A stretch of DNA of 13,808 nucleotides from Brachionus koreanus (Eukaryota > Rotifera > Eurotatoria > Ploima > Brachionidae). The notes beneath the pieces are model-generated. The model did not search any database and was not told the DNA's origin. It worked only from the letters and a program-made list of their open reading frames with translations. The stretch lies in the NCBI GenBank assembly GCA_016987375.1, contig PJRA01000473.1, positions 1,707,827 to 1,721,634 of the forward strand. The letters are read 5' to 3'. This document shows positions 11,501 to 13,808 of this stretch, one piece after another (position 1 is the stretch's first letter; each line of letters begins with the position of its first letter). Made by a program: the position numbers and the translations under genes.

Positions 11501-13544
11501 CACCATGCTGCAAACGTTGAACATGATGCTTAAATTGGAAGTTGATGTGTCGCTGACCGAAAAGTTGATATCGATCATGCAGGTTATATTGAGCGAGGCG
11601 AGCAAACAACCGCAAGATGTGCACAACGAATTTTCGGCTCTGTGCGGCGACAGAGAACAGCTGGAATTTTTGCTAAACAACATTAAATCGAATTATGTGC
11701 GCGGCTATTCCAATTTAATGCAAGCACTAATGGGCCTAATACCGTTTTTGAGCTTTGGCGATCAAACAAAAATGAAAAGTCTAATCGAATACTTTAGCAC
11801 GTACATATCGAATTTTGATCAAATAGACGAAACAAGCTCGTCCAACGAGGACATACTCCATTTGGAATGCTTTTGTGTGATCGTAAACGGCATTGAAATC
11901 GGTCAAAATGGCACGCGTCTCAGAGACATGATGAACTCGAGTGGCATTGTGCAAAAAGCAATCGACTACTTGCTGCACAATTCGCCCCATATAACAACCT
12001 ATTTCAGTTCGGACAGTCAACTCTGGAAAGACTTTATCAAACGAAAATCGTTGCCCTATGCACTCCGAATACTGACCGGTTTGAGCAAGTCTCATTTGGG
12101 CATATCGGACTCGATTGCCAGCCAGTGCGTGCCCATACTGCACAAATTGGAACAGTTTACGTCCGAAAATTTGGTCGGCGTAATTGCCGAAGACTTGTTG
12201 GCCGTGCTTAGACAAAGCGCGTCGGTCAACTGTGCCTCGGCCATCGAGAAAATACAAAAACAGACCAAAAACGAAAAGAAAAAACTGGCCATGGCCAAAC
12301 GAAACAAACAATTGAATCAATTGGGCATGAAAACAAACGACAAAGGACAATTGCTCATGAATCCGGACAGTTTAAAATTGCATCAAGTCGAAGAAGAAAA
12401 AGGTCATGTTTGTTGCATATGCAGAGATGGATACAAGTACAATCCGCAAAAGTTGCTCGCCATTTACACATTTAGTAAAAAGTGTGACATTGAGCCGAAC
12501 GAGAGCAAAGCTAGAAAAACAGTTGGATTTTCGACTGTGACACACTTTAATCTAGTGCATATAGATTGTCACACAAATGCCATACGTTCGTCTAGAACAT
12601 GTCGAGACGAATGGGAGAATGCAGCATTGCAGAACGCCAATACTAAATGCAATGGTATTCTGCCCATATGGGGTCCGGACGTTACCGAAACATTGTTCTC
12701 GAATGCTTTGGCCAGACACAACAACTATTTGCTTGACGCAACTGGTATACGCGATGTTAACTACACGTTGTATGTGCACGATTTGAAAATATTGCTCAAT
12801 CGCTTTGCCGAAAATTTGTCGTTTAGCGAAGACACTGGTGGTGGTGGTCGCGAGTCTAACATTAATCTAGTGCCGTATATCATACACGCCATATTGTATT
12901 CGATCAACACGGCCAAGTATGTCAACAAAGAAGAACAAAATTTGACTAGTTTCTTGCAACAAAATGAGAAATTGATTCAGAATAGCTTTGAGTGCGAAAA
13001 TGTGTTCTATTACATGTCAATGAGCTTGTGTGTTATGAAGGCCGACGAGTGGAAATTGAATAAATTGAAATTTTTAAAGCGTACATTGCTTACTGTGCAT
13101 GCCAGATTGGCAAATGGTGCCAATGGCGACAAGACAAAATTGACGTCGACACAAATTTTCGACTTCAAAAAATACAAGCCGTGTCTGCTGTTCATAGGTC
13201 TGGTGAATCTTTTTTACAAGCATTTGATGGACAAAATCCCCATAGGAGACAAGTCATCGTGGACCGAACAGCTGGCTAATTACATCAGACACAATGATGT
13301 TAACATCATGGAATATTGTAAGAAAATTTTGCAAGAATTTGAAGAGGAGTTAATGGTTGGCGAAGATTGGCTTGAAATGTTCGACGTTTTAGGTAAATTT
13401 AAATTTAAATTTTATTTTTTTTTTTTAACTGTGATCAAAATTGAATTCACAAAATTTGAATTTTATTTTTTTCAAGGATTTATGCGAGAATTTAACATCA
13501 GTGATCCAGTTGAATTTATGACTTCTTACCTACAAACAGTTTGA
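117..13544 (+). CDS. UBR4: UBR4 (p600/pushover) N-recognin ubiquitin ligase, 5'-partial; join of 117-13392 and 13477-13544
   Basis: This is the giant E3/E4 ubiquitin ligase UBR4, which binds N-degrons and other substrates and builds or extends ubiquitin chains in protein quality control, largely in the cytoplasm. The frame read from ATG 123 is 4,473 codons, or about 4,445 residues once the 84-nt intron near the end is removed. Domains in order: helical-repeat region about 1-790; acidic linker about 798-937; UBR box 997-1062; beta-propeller about 1185-1625; beta-sandwich about 1686-1831; helical repeats about 1850-2680; second beta-sandwich about 2686-2806; nine-Cys zinc module 2820-2866; helical repeats about 3090-3580; conserved C-terminal ligase region from about 3580, with the hemiRING at 4097-4160. 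Near-invariant family strings include LGSQEGAFENVR, AALQNANTKCNG and DTGGGGRESNI. The start is not native: ATG 123 has a poor context (T at -3), lies six bases after a splice acceptor, and several hundred N-terminal residues of the family are missing. I see no frameshift or premature stop. Confidence 0.97.
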   Translation, partial: SFMIEHLGLNDLFSGATHLHTLSQRYLALLSLIFMIKFKETSDSIQSQAINVWMNFLSNISENIKSNKSEEISMSCSSFLLLIFHNLSKENKLKILLQLSKTVQDIDRSVEDKNMRLPLLVSRVVFLIDYILNHFDQASSLLLGFIESTFLFFRNEISADYENEHERFLHFIEPTHSSLCFYTLKNNQKLQTPKEFYDQQDYAKFYQSLINLREYGSSLRYANSDLIGYVSISYLAHLIDDLTHPLNGLEPVPHFNSNQVNLYQNLRAISAVKQDNESNVNLEKLFNDFWSTKFDQFDFDLLMLNIDLLAEHKSSLQLSSIEPTFFHLITKMNDFYINDLFLNYFEHKEINLEPKVLGWLISLAKYSDQDQDYFISIDQEDQLKPLSASIKEFNESVGQKYELIKNFSLKNMNWYCPEVSVIRCIDKLLSLWFEFDETNFLDKALSSVHSSMSLLAPFLAHYLLKKPSTSFKYNQNNLVHCFLIEYYMGDATSKLDDKIVVGVLKQIENSLDQTRCFQNFLDYYESDDKLFQLLTTLSSPKASKMYLVQLVSILNKLLRTNMSAPCQQLSQIVSQLNQLATLKQDSLQNWFLKLVVSNQEFSLDEKFQIQQLLIYLISDSHINESVCLTILNTLIQLSNNLIAENASQTFPDLVCLMDTLSSSGTGLGYLYLFKACIIWLEFYTSSSLIESKANQKSVCYILSYLISILNYIKPRNCVDTSELAKYYQDSLLVDFEKQILKLFDAVEKKCESAGDQHDDLTQANDCDLLETEIYENNNPTVDDTCNDQDLDDNFELNRENSEDDEDEDENEFEDENDDDQDRDQDQEQDQETSEQFQQSQEPSLPVPIPAEPVANANMDINELFGAYGVTYQIFDESGDVLRTDNNRLEDVMDEDEDEQPDEGEDGGGGGGDDDHGDDDDDDDEDDDDDDDDDEYGDDFTDNFVDYDNTNARSESVNRNVYHNLISSFSTGSINFRQQSSHVSKWKKNDDNDDLNSKLCTYTITKKEFMNQHWYYCHTCKMVDRIGMCSVCAKVCHGDHDVSYAKFGSFFCDCGAKEDSSCKALQKRTEKKNVKQKAKRGGKLSMSSSPTLSKDSTLELLRKCLGQAKMQKALKIDKLKQQLLESVGEKNLSKLIGQFLTSILVPESNRMYDSSFLVSNTSLANNELNKLHTNIAHLTIEQEQLFQVTLGSQEGAFENVRLTYTGDHGLLIKQLIQNCSIRRSSMCLISSRRRQNLIVTHEKGKSSHLTILQLNALLKQDTNKRNKLTLTKLNTIPVPFTLITVSANPHNEDYVSLTGLKDCYIMYLNENGQQNDPNKTNLIVLHPSLESSNYIIKSVWLPACKTQLALITSEFVKIYDLSVDKISPMYYFVLPMGKVKDATFYYNSMGEKYLLVITSDGYLYFEQLNDVTSAKNGIYYVTNTIELAESNPNGVSIYYSFKLDLLFWSHQNSKTFVAKINTDKQQQQQQQQQQQQQQQQQQQQQQQQQQQQQQQLVLGQVSQLSVNNKLQALCNWSEIASHPGLIMANTQTSNNPIVFMFRPDAILYQEIKMVNNSGVVSKAKIQDMVAVRHLEEETPADQEDLTGLPSMSKEKTTMIVLCDDGSLKIYVADPVKCDYWLAPYLRPTQPIIQLKSVWSSACLYQLSPHVIKEIAAKEESRDKRSCLSKSAMGKKCAKLKLKAKEKSPFSIDYFEKCVQLKDVEFGGQDLIEIYNSAQLKLRLSDTNSSKYISIRKKANNFKLEISNVNDSNRTLLMGVRIMCGLNSIEKSPSYFEVFGRRVYVKLDRARWFDVCLTREEAFVADNRLVVVVGSSCDPSGLTCIDGVHAYAKSKTELNWTKNECVELQKKFVEKDKKDDIKTSTSLSKKQADPKKSLTKLLSLIEPKPFDYVLSQTIDLYELCGGDDDESQRGLMSQNALNLLSKILPPIVLYKVKSLLLNSVDDETTAVFDRMKIDSILALVTQTINETNLNQIDCEIFEKCLVCLKSCLNSTHIDIKSAGFFSLINKLMWHLIDLNRLSTIDQIGRYNFSNLTLVVESLIEIEHFFMLAQNEQVTESIVESYLKLLTSDSLEINFTARRVLVNVLKPGIRKTKADETHDFKLLIQIRKLILKKFTAQIPNLKCLNPNLDGLKSIAFYQVIISLLSDLSGKDDADKKTLDTLIKNLLDTLLPFDDTDQSLTQLSQSNEIKLVALRTLSILLSKSKYQRSGTETCNFIIQSLVSHLIRFNLIDKCLNLLKFVLKMHWSSAGQTIKDPGLIKVCTENLFYEELAPFFVKIDPMNKDSFVIPPPNLALQNENSNPEANTHIKLLDNYIELFTEILIRLPYQMKKLCLGSSPSETQNQINSQFNFSHWCYYLCEYLQLSQCNYLKRLIKKLLQILCGSKDKYRKFKDQHILSSCLSQLVSICPLSVNPKPMCMLDIGASMSEALDNMNNIQSFEQAQPVKLSKLTYLNLVKIMENFKLMVEVAASRSSNWQKFCIQNPSIVSYLIEMCLTMGIDSNGSGTDSSSLNNSSSTCPASTSVVAPIILQMLQSLFGVKNGSKSDSIDEMHSQILVGIFFKQIGREMIVKFVRTFLLEAFHAQIRWSMHTLVYNLFKNSTSQNQQGLCEMLWSLWSDAMGLFGSKAAQYCDLMGFFVLKLSANEHYQHDYVTRLVGLYLNQNDILRNHCNSLIYDNVAELDGLYMESDPCFICNNLDQPIQTFKLNSVKIDTRFTTNQQIYKLASTYSIQKILLKIADIRKTKMIQCINVYFTNRTSHSIVDLKMNLKLWSKAKQVRLEPGQSEIKIELQLPIICSNLMFEYSDFYDRESEKTAESAILQCPRCSASVPAHPGVCNTCGENVFQCHKCRAINYDERDPFLCNSCGFCKFAKFDINLVGRQIVAIDPIESEDDRKTTIQNMNNLLDRADKIHAQIAHEIRPLVEAMIIKQDEQSLVEKFIPNQPAAGPPQPPPPPPPPPQPVHPSTAQPGIIGVRMAPLTVVKTKNAQLTIAQKYSECRTKFDELAKIVLKLNLCRKELREYDKQFKSDALPLPLPPPPRKCSTNPAYQDCSTHTNKLNEIYMRNNSSSIDLVNQEKYKKCYGCASACLEHCFNAFRVILCSSNSNLISLLKIEFCKHQILEQILNFNLRRSLNVMHAGAASVTHPTPTPPPPPPAAAAAIAAPPPTTTTPAPSTASIVASNNNQQTTNFQKLVDRDLINIIYLILKDNVDASNKFDKMVKLKLKQMIDEPTLNLTNIKYELIILSSLVQKVEDSCWLMRLKLVVHILMQSLTNQNGKYMDELSLPCLRILSHLVKSSTSGNNNKKIDLPKLLDPYILFNSCTSTNSAIENKLGQQDTLLKQKYFFYWKEKKSNILMTNNLNWLQMCLFCWRNRSIRQLTSNLIQNLYSFYLTNLNEERKNLIVDLIGQNLDKLWTNDDYHLDYFNTFRFVLQSNDRESKYRLVVKHKALAKLELLILKEIRHLSDIERLANDSVVQLASFNLSFDLNRGLCIKTLAELLSLFLKESNIKTKYKSRLIATVLNAYLSLKKLLYQRTRQIDEAQEKLLSTLEQLTSGTEQETRHFMSICIDTVHNFDLDDLVTPVFIFERLSNIIYPEEVVDNKEFLIVLEKDPNQEDYLQGRMLGNPYSSNDAGLGPLMRNIKNKICTDSELIALLEDDNGMELLVNNKIIALDLSVRDVYKKVWLSECISEHEPMRIVYRMTGLLGDATEDIIDNLEPKKADSAKDDEQVYRMADELAHNGALPVMLERLNSINQQNFTIGKPLLRVLLKLFDYALKLELNRTVLIKPQLKTISTMLQTLNMMLKLEVDVSLTEKLISIMQVILSEASKQPQDVHNEFSALCGDREQLEFLLNNIKSNYVRGYSNLMQALMGLIPFLSFGDQTKMKSLIEYFSTYISNFDQIDETSSSNEDILHLECFCVIVNGIEIGQNGTRLRDMMNSSGIVQKAIDYLLHNSPHITTYFSSDSQLWKDFIKRKSLPYALRILTGLSKSHLGISDSIASQCVPILHKLEQFTSENLVGVIAEDLLAVLRQSASVNCASAIEKIQKQTKNEKKKLAMAKRNKQLNQLGMKTNDKGQLLMNPDSLKLHQVEEEKGHVCCICRDGYKYNPQKLLAIYTFSKKCDIEPNESKARKTVGFSTVTHFNLVHIDCHTNAIRSSRTCRDEWENAALQNANTKCNGILPIWGPDVTETLFSNALARHNNYLLDATGIRDVNYTLYVHDLKILLNRFAENLSFSEDTGGGGRESNINLVPYIIHAILYSINTAKYVNKEEQNLTSFLQQNEKLIQNSFECENVFYYMSMSLCVMKADEWKLNKLKFLKRTLLTVHARLANGANGDKTKLTSTQIFDFKKYKPCLLFIGLVNLFYKHLMDKIPIGDKSSWTEQLANYIRHNDVNIMEYCKKILQEFEEELMVGEDWLEMFDVLGKFKFKFYFFFLTVIKIEFTKFEFYFFQGFMREFNISDPVEFMTSYLQTV
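2514..2933 (+). repeat. Acidic low-complexity linker with Asp-Gln repeat, Gly6 and poly-Asp tract
   Basis: Two acidic segments precede the UBR box. The first (2514-2609, residues 798-829) is Asp/Glu-rich and ends in a hexanucleotide repeat of GACCAA type at 2571-2606 that encodes alternating Asp-Gln. The second (2781-2933, residues 887-937) contains six GGC glycine codons at 2832-2849 followed by nearly pure GAC/GAT runs. Human UBR4 has only a short acidic stretch at this place, so this is a lineage-specific expansion of a conserved feature. It is probably disordered. Replication slippage of GAC and GGC triplets is the likely origin. Confidence 0.9.
3111..3308 (+). other. UBR4: UBR box zinc finger (N-degron binding)
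   Basis: Residues 997-1062 form the UBR-type zinc finger. The Cys/His ligand pattern is complete: C997, the CHTC pair, CSVC, the Cys-His-x-x-His segment (CHGDH), and FFCDCG, closing with C1059. The segment KKEFMNQHWYYCHTCKMVD is nearly the same as in vertebrate UBR4. In UBR proteins this fold binds the free alpha-amino group and side chain of type-1 destabilising N-terminal residues (Arg, Lys, His). UBR4 boxes diverge from those of UBR1/UBR2 around the charged pocket, so specificity may differ. There is no sign of loss of function. Confidence 0.95.
3309..3674 (+). other. Linker after UBR box with lysine/arginine-rich cluster
   Basis: Directly after the UBR box comes a strongly basic stretch (about 3312-3362) with two Lys/Arg clusters about ten residues apart, resembling a bipartite nuclear localisation signal. 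It is followed by helical sequence leading into the propeller. UBR4/p600 has been reported in both nucleus and cytoplasm. A localisation role here is only an inference from composition, and this basic cluster is not obvious in the human protein as I recall it. Confidence 0.5.
3675..4998 (+). other. UBR4: Beta-propeller (WD40-like) domain of UBR4
   Basis: Residues about 1185-1625 carry alternating short beta-strand patterns and the most recognisable UBR4 strings outside the C-terminus: LGSQEGAFENVRLTYTGD at the start, SHEKGK-like and ITVLQL-like strands, YVSLTGLKDCYIM, SVWLPACKTQLALITSEF, VKIYDLSVD and AKIQDMVAVRH near the end. The same order occurs in human UBR4. The domain belongs to the scaffold and is thought to take part in protein contacts. 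A 31-residue poly-Gln tract (4506-4598) lies in what should be a loop between two strands, so the fold can probably tolerate it. Confidence 0.85.
4506..4598 (+). repeat. CAA/CAG microsatellite encoding 31 glutamines
   Basis: Exactly 31 Gln codons (residues 1462-1492) lie between Lys (AAA) and Leu (CTG). Codons 3, 7, 11, 15, 19 and 23 are CAG and all the rest are CAA, so a CAG recurs every 12 nt. The last eight codons are pure CAA. The opposite strand reads as a poly-Leu shadow. Position corresponds to a loop of the beta-propeller, where human UBR4 has non-repetitive sequence. Confidence 0.98.
5178..5615 (+). other. UBR4: First beta-sandwich (jelly-roll-like) domain after the propeller
   Basis: Residues about 1686-1831 begin with IDYFEKCVQLKDVEFGGQDL, continue through beta-strand-rich sequence containing SPSYFEVFGRR and ARWFDVCLTREEA, and end with a Cys-Asp-Pro-Ser-Gly turn. 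All are recognisable against human UBR4 in the same order. The preceding linker (about 5097-5172) is Lys-rich, also as in human. The strand pattern suggests a galactose-binding-like sandwich; the exact fold is inferred. Confidence 0.75.
5670..8177 (+). other. UBR4: Central helical-repeat scaffold
   Basis: Residues about 1850-2685 are dominated by Leu-rich amphipathic helices. Landmarks shared with animal UBR4 are IRLPYQMKKL, ILCGSKDKYRK (about residue 2380), NWQKFCIQNPS and SKAAQYCDLMGFFVLKL. The long low-complexity linker containing a ubiquitin-interacting-motif-like segment that I recall from human UBR4 is not present between the LKPG and SIAFYQV landmarks (about 6372-6520). A Ser/Gly/Asn-rich loop at about 7614-7690 replaces another variable human segment. 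Confidence 0.75.
8178..8540 (+). other. UBR4: Second beta-sandwich domain
   Basis: Residues about 2686-2806 start with SDPCFICNN and include FTTNQQIYKL, ADIRKTKM, INVYFTNRT and LPIICSNLMFEYSDFYD. Each has a close counterpart in the same order in vertebrate UBR4. The alternating hydrophobic pattern indicates beta structure. It leads directly into the CxxC zinc module, so the two probably pack together. Confidence 0.75.
8580..8720 (+). other. UBR4: CxxC-rich zinc-binding module (nine Cys)
   Basis: Residues 2820-2866 contain four CxxC pairs (CPRC, CNTC, CHKC, CNSC) plus a ninth Cys (GFC), an arrangement able to bind two zinc ions like a double zinc ribbon. The sequence CRAINYDERDPFLCNSCG is almost identical to the vertebrate one, which makes this one of the most conserved blocks of the protein outside the C-terminus. 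Its specific role is not something I can derive from the sequence; structural or partner binding is likely. Confidence 0.9.
8943..9020 (+). repeat. Proline-rich insert with nine consecutive prolines
   Basis: CCG/CCC/CCA codons give Pro9 at 8967-8993 (residues 2949-2957), flanked by Ala, Gln and further Pro. It sits in the variable linker between the helix after the zinc module and the conserved helix beginning near AQKYSECRTKFDEL. The human protein has a Ser/Gly/Thr-rich linker here instead. A second short Pro/Leu run lies at about 9207-9233. Confidence 0.92.
9357..9392 (+). other. UBR4: Conserved KCYGCAS Cys motif
   Basis: Residues 3079-3090 (Cys-Tyr-Gly-Cys-Ala-Ser, then two further Cys spaced through the next eight residues, with a His before the last) match the KCYGCAS...EHC motif of human UBR4. 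The first pair and the His-Cys end are conserved; the third Cys is not in human as I recall. It may bind metal or be a buried structural motif. Confidence 0.75.
9538..9675 (+). repeat. Pro/Ala/Thr-rich low-complexity insert
   Basis: CCG/CCA, GCA and ACN runs encode Pro6, Ala5, Pro3 and Thr4 blocks followed by Asn/Gln-rich residues. The insert interrupts a conserved helical region between the FNLRRSLNVM helix and the helix starting near FQKLVDRDL; human UBR4 has only a short connection here. It is probably a disordered surface loop that grew by triplet slippage. Confidence 0.9.
10143..10230 (+). other. UBR4: Candidate calmodulin-binding segment
   Basis: Residues 3341-3352 (aromatic-rich KYFFYW followed by Lys-Glu-Lys-Lys) align by position with the aromatic/basic segment of human UBR4 that I believe lies in its reported calmodulin-binding region, and are followed after a short gap by the conserved NLNWLQMCLF helix. 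The aromatic half is kept, while the Arg/Lys-rich half of the human segment is shortened. Calmodulin binding is known for the family; that this segment performs it here is inference. Confidence 0.4.
12411..12605 (+). other. UBR4: HemiRING zinc finger (E2-recruiting)
   Basis: The segment starts with Cys-Cys-Ile-Cys (C4097, C4098, C4100), continues RDGYKYNPQKLLAIYTF, and reaches THFNLVHIDCH (H4141, H4146, C4149, H4150), followed by EWENAALQNANTKCNG. This is the atypical half-RING of UBR4, which binds one zinc and engages UBE2A/UBE2B. The likely zinc ligands are C4097, C4100 and His/Cys in the HIDCH part; all are intact. Two further Cys, C4121 and C4160, are not at these positions in human UBR4 as I recall it. 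Confidence 0.92.
13393..13476 (+). other. UBR4: Short 3n GT-AG intron without in-frame stop
   Basis: The donor is AG|GTAAATT at 13393 and the acceptor TTTTTTTCAAG ends at 13476, giving 84 nt. The composition falls abruptly to nearly pure A/T, and the translation across it is a meaningless Lys/Phe-rich run. Removal joins GTTTTAG to GATTTATG, interrupting a Gly codon after its first base (phase 1), and restores DVLG-FMREF-ISDP, which matches the family C-terminus. The donor is followed by AAATTT repeated three times. The intron is easily mis-annotated as coding because it keeps the frame. Confidence 0.9.
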
Positions 13545-13808
13545 TTTGATAGAAAAGAATAATAGAACAATTCGATACCGTTTTTTTGGATTTTTTTTTC
13601 TATTCAATTTTAATGATTGAAACGATTTACAAAAAATAAGTGTTAAACACAAAAAAAACAAGCTAACTTTGCCTTTGATTTTTATTTTATAGACTTAAAT
13701 TATTTTGACACATTTATTTTACTTTTTTCTTCTTTATTTTTTTTAAATAGATTTTATTTAAAAGCTCATTTTCTTCTTAAATATTTTAAAAATAAAAAAA
13801 TAAAAAAA
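13545..13808 (+). other. 3' UTR and downstream flank
   Basis: After the TGA at 13542-13544 the sequence is strongly A/T-rich with long T and A runs and no coding potential on either strand. It contains no tRNA-like or other structured RNA that I can see. The true mRNA end is uncertain: the best poly(A) signals lie within the last 18 bases, so cleavage may occur at or just past the window edge. Confidence 0.75.
13791..13804 (+). terminator. Candidate poly(A) signals (two overlapping AATAAA)
   Basis: AATAAA occurs at 13791-13796 and again at 13799-13804 in an A-rich context, about 250 nt after the stop codon. These are the canonical hexamers of animal genes. Such hexamers arise easily in A/T-rich sequence, and no cleavage site or GU-rich element can be seen because the window ends, so the assignment is tentative. 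Confidence 0.45.

Larger units (their letters stand above)
10860..13544 (+). other. UBR4: Conserved C-terminal UBR4 ligase region
   Basis: From residue about 3580 (TPVFIFERLSNIIYPEE) to the end the protein follows the Pfam-type E3_UbLigase_R4 family closely. Landmarks include LEKDPNQEDYLQGRM, GNPYSSN, GPLMRNIKNKIC, LLEDDNGMELLVNNKI, MRIVYRMTGLLGDATE and LPALR-like helices, then the Lys-rich helix KNEKKKLAMAKRNKQLNQLG, the hemiRING, DTGGGGRESNI and YIRHNDVNIMEYCKK. In the family this region recruits the E2 (UBE2A/B) and delivers ubiquitin. The intron at 13393-13476 lies within it and must be removed to restore the conserved C-terminus (DVLGFMREFNISDPVEF). Confidence 0.93.

Noticed and set aside
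11781..12350. Antisense open frame of 189 codons
   Set aside because: It lies opposite a strongly conserved part of UBR4 and reflects the codon bias of the sense strand. It has no recognisable domain and no splice or promoter context.
13393..13476. Lys/Phe-rich run read as a transmembrane or novel C-terminal segment
   Set aside because: It is the translation of a short A/T-rich GT-AG intron. Removing it restores the conserved C-terminus of the family.
117..13808. Processed retrocopy or pseudogene of UBR4 (few introns, A-rich end)
   Set aside because: At least one intron with proper splice signals is kept and another precedes the exon. The 13 kb frame has no stop or frameshift, and all zinc ligands are intact, so a functional locus is more likely. 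The A-rich end is no more than the local composition.
1..13808. Previously undescribed accessory, defence or mobile system
   Set aside because: The coding content is fully accounted for by one conserved animal gene. No transposon ends, integrase, direct-repeat array or second gene could be found on either strand.

Overview
The window is a single eukaryotic gene on the + strand: the large 3' part of UBR4 (p600; Drosophila pushover/calossin; BIG in plants), the giant N-recognin E3/E4 ubiquitin ligase of animals. Almost the whole window is one open frame, and the collinear order of diagnostic blocks leaves little doubt. In order these are: helical-repeat N-terminal part, acidic linker, UBR box, beta-propeller, beta-sandwich, helical repeats, second beta-sandwich, CxxC-rich zinc module, helical repeats, conserved C-terminal region with the hemiRING zinc finger, and C-terminus. 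No second gene, RNA gene, mobile element, CRISPR array or bacterial-style operon was found. All residue numbers count from the ATG at 123.

Layout: 1-116 is AT-rich non-coding sequence ending in a good splice acceptor (intron). 117-13392 is one uninterrupted coding exon of about 13.3 kb. 13393-13476 is an 84-nt GT-AG intron that is a multiple of three and has no in-frame stop, so a naive reading frame runs straight through it. 13477-13544 is the last coding piece with the TGA stop. 13545-13808 is AT-rich 3' UTR/flank ending in overlapping AATAAA-type signals. The protein is 5'-incomplete: about 4,445 residues after splicing out the intron, while vertebrate UBR4 is about 5,180. The UBR box lies near residue 1000 here against about 1660 in human, so several hundred N-terminal residues should be encoded upstream.

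Organism: an invertebrate animal. The protein matches animal UBR4 closely in the C-terminal region. Non-coding DNA is extremely A/T-rich, the introns are tiny, and the coding exon is huge with poly-Q, poly-D, poly-P and poly-A tracts. A compact, intron-poor genome such as that of some mites or other small invertebrates would fit, but the sequence alone does not fix the phylum.

How it works (family knowledge): UBR4 recognises destabilising N-termini or other substrates through its UBR box and scaffold, associates with calmodulin and KCMF1, and uses its C-terminal hemiRING module to recruit UBE2A/B-type E2 enzymes. Lineage-specific features here are a 31-residue poly-Q in the propeller with a strict 12-nt CAG rhythm, strongly expanded acidic tracts before the UBR box, proline-rich inserts around the zinc module, apparent loss of the long UIM-containing linker known from vertebrates, and near-complete lack of introns. 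Comparisons with human UBR4 are from memory and approximate.
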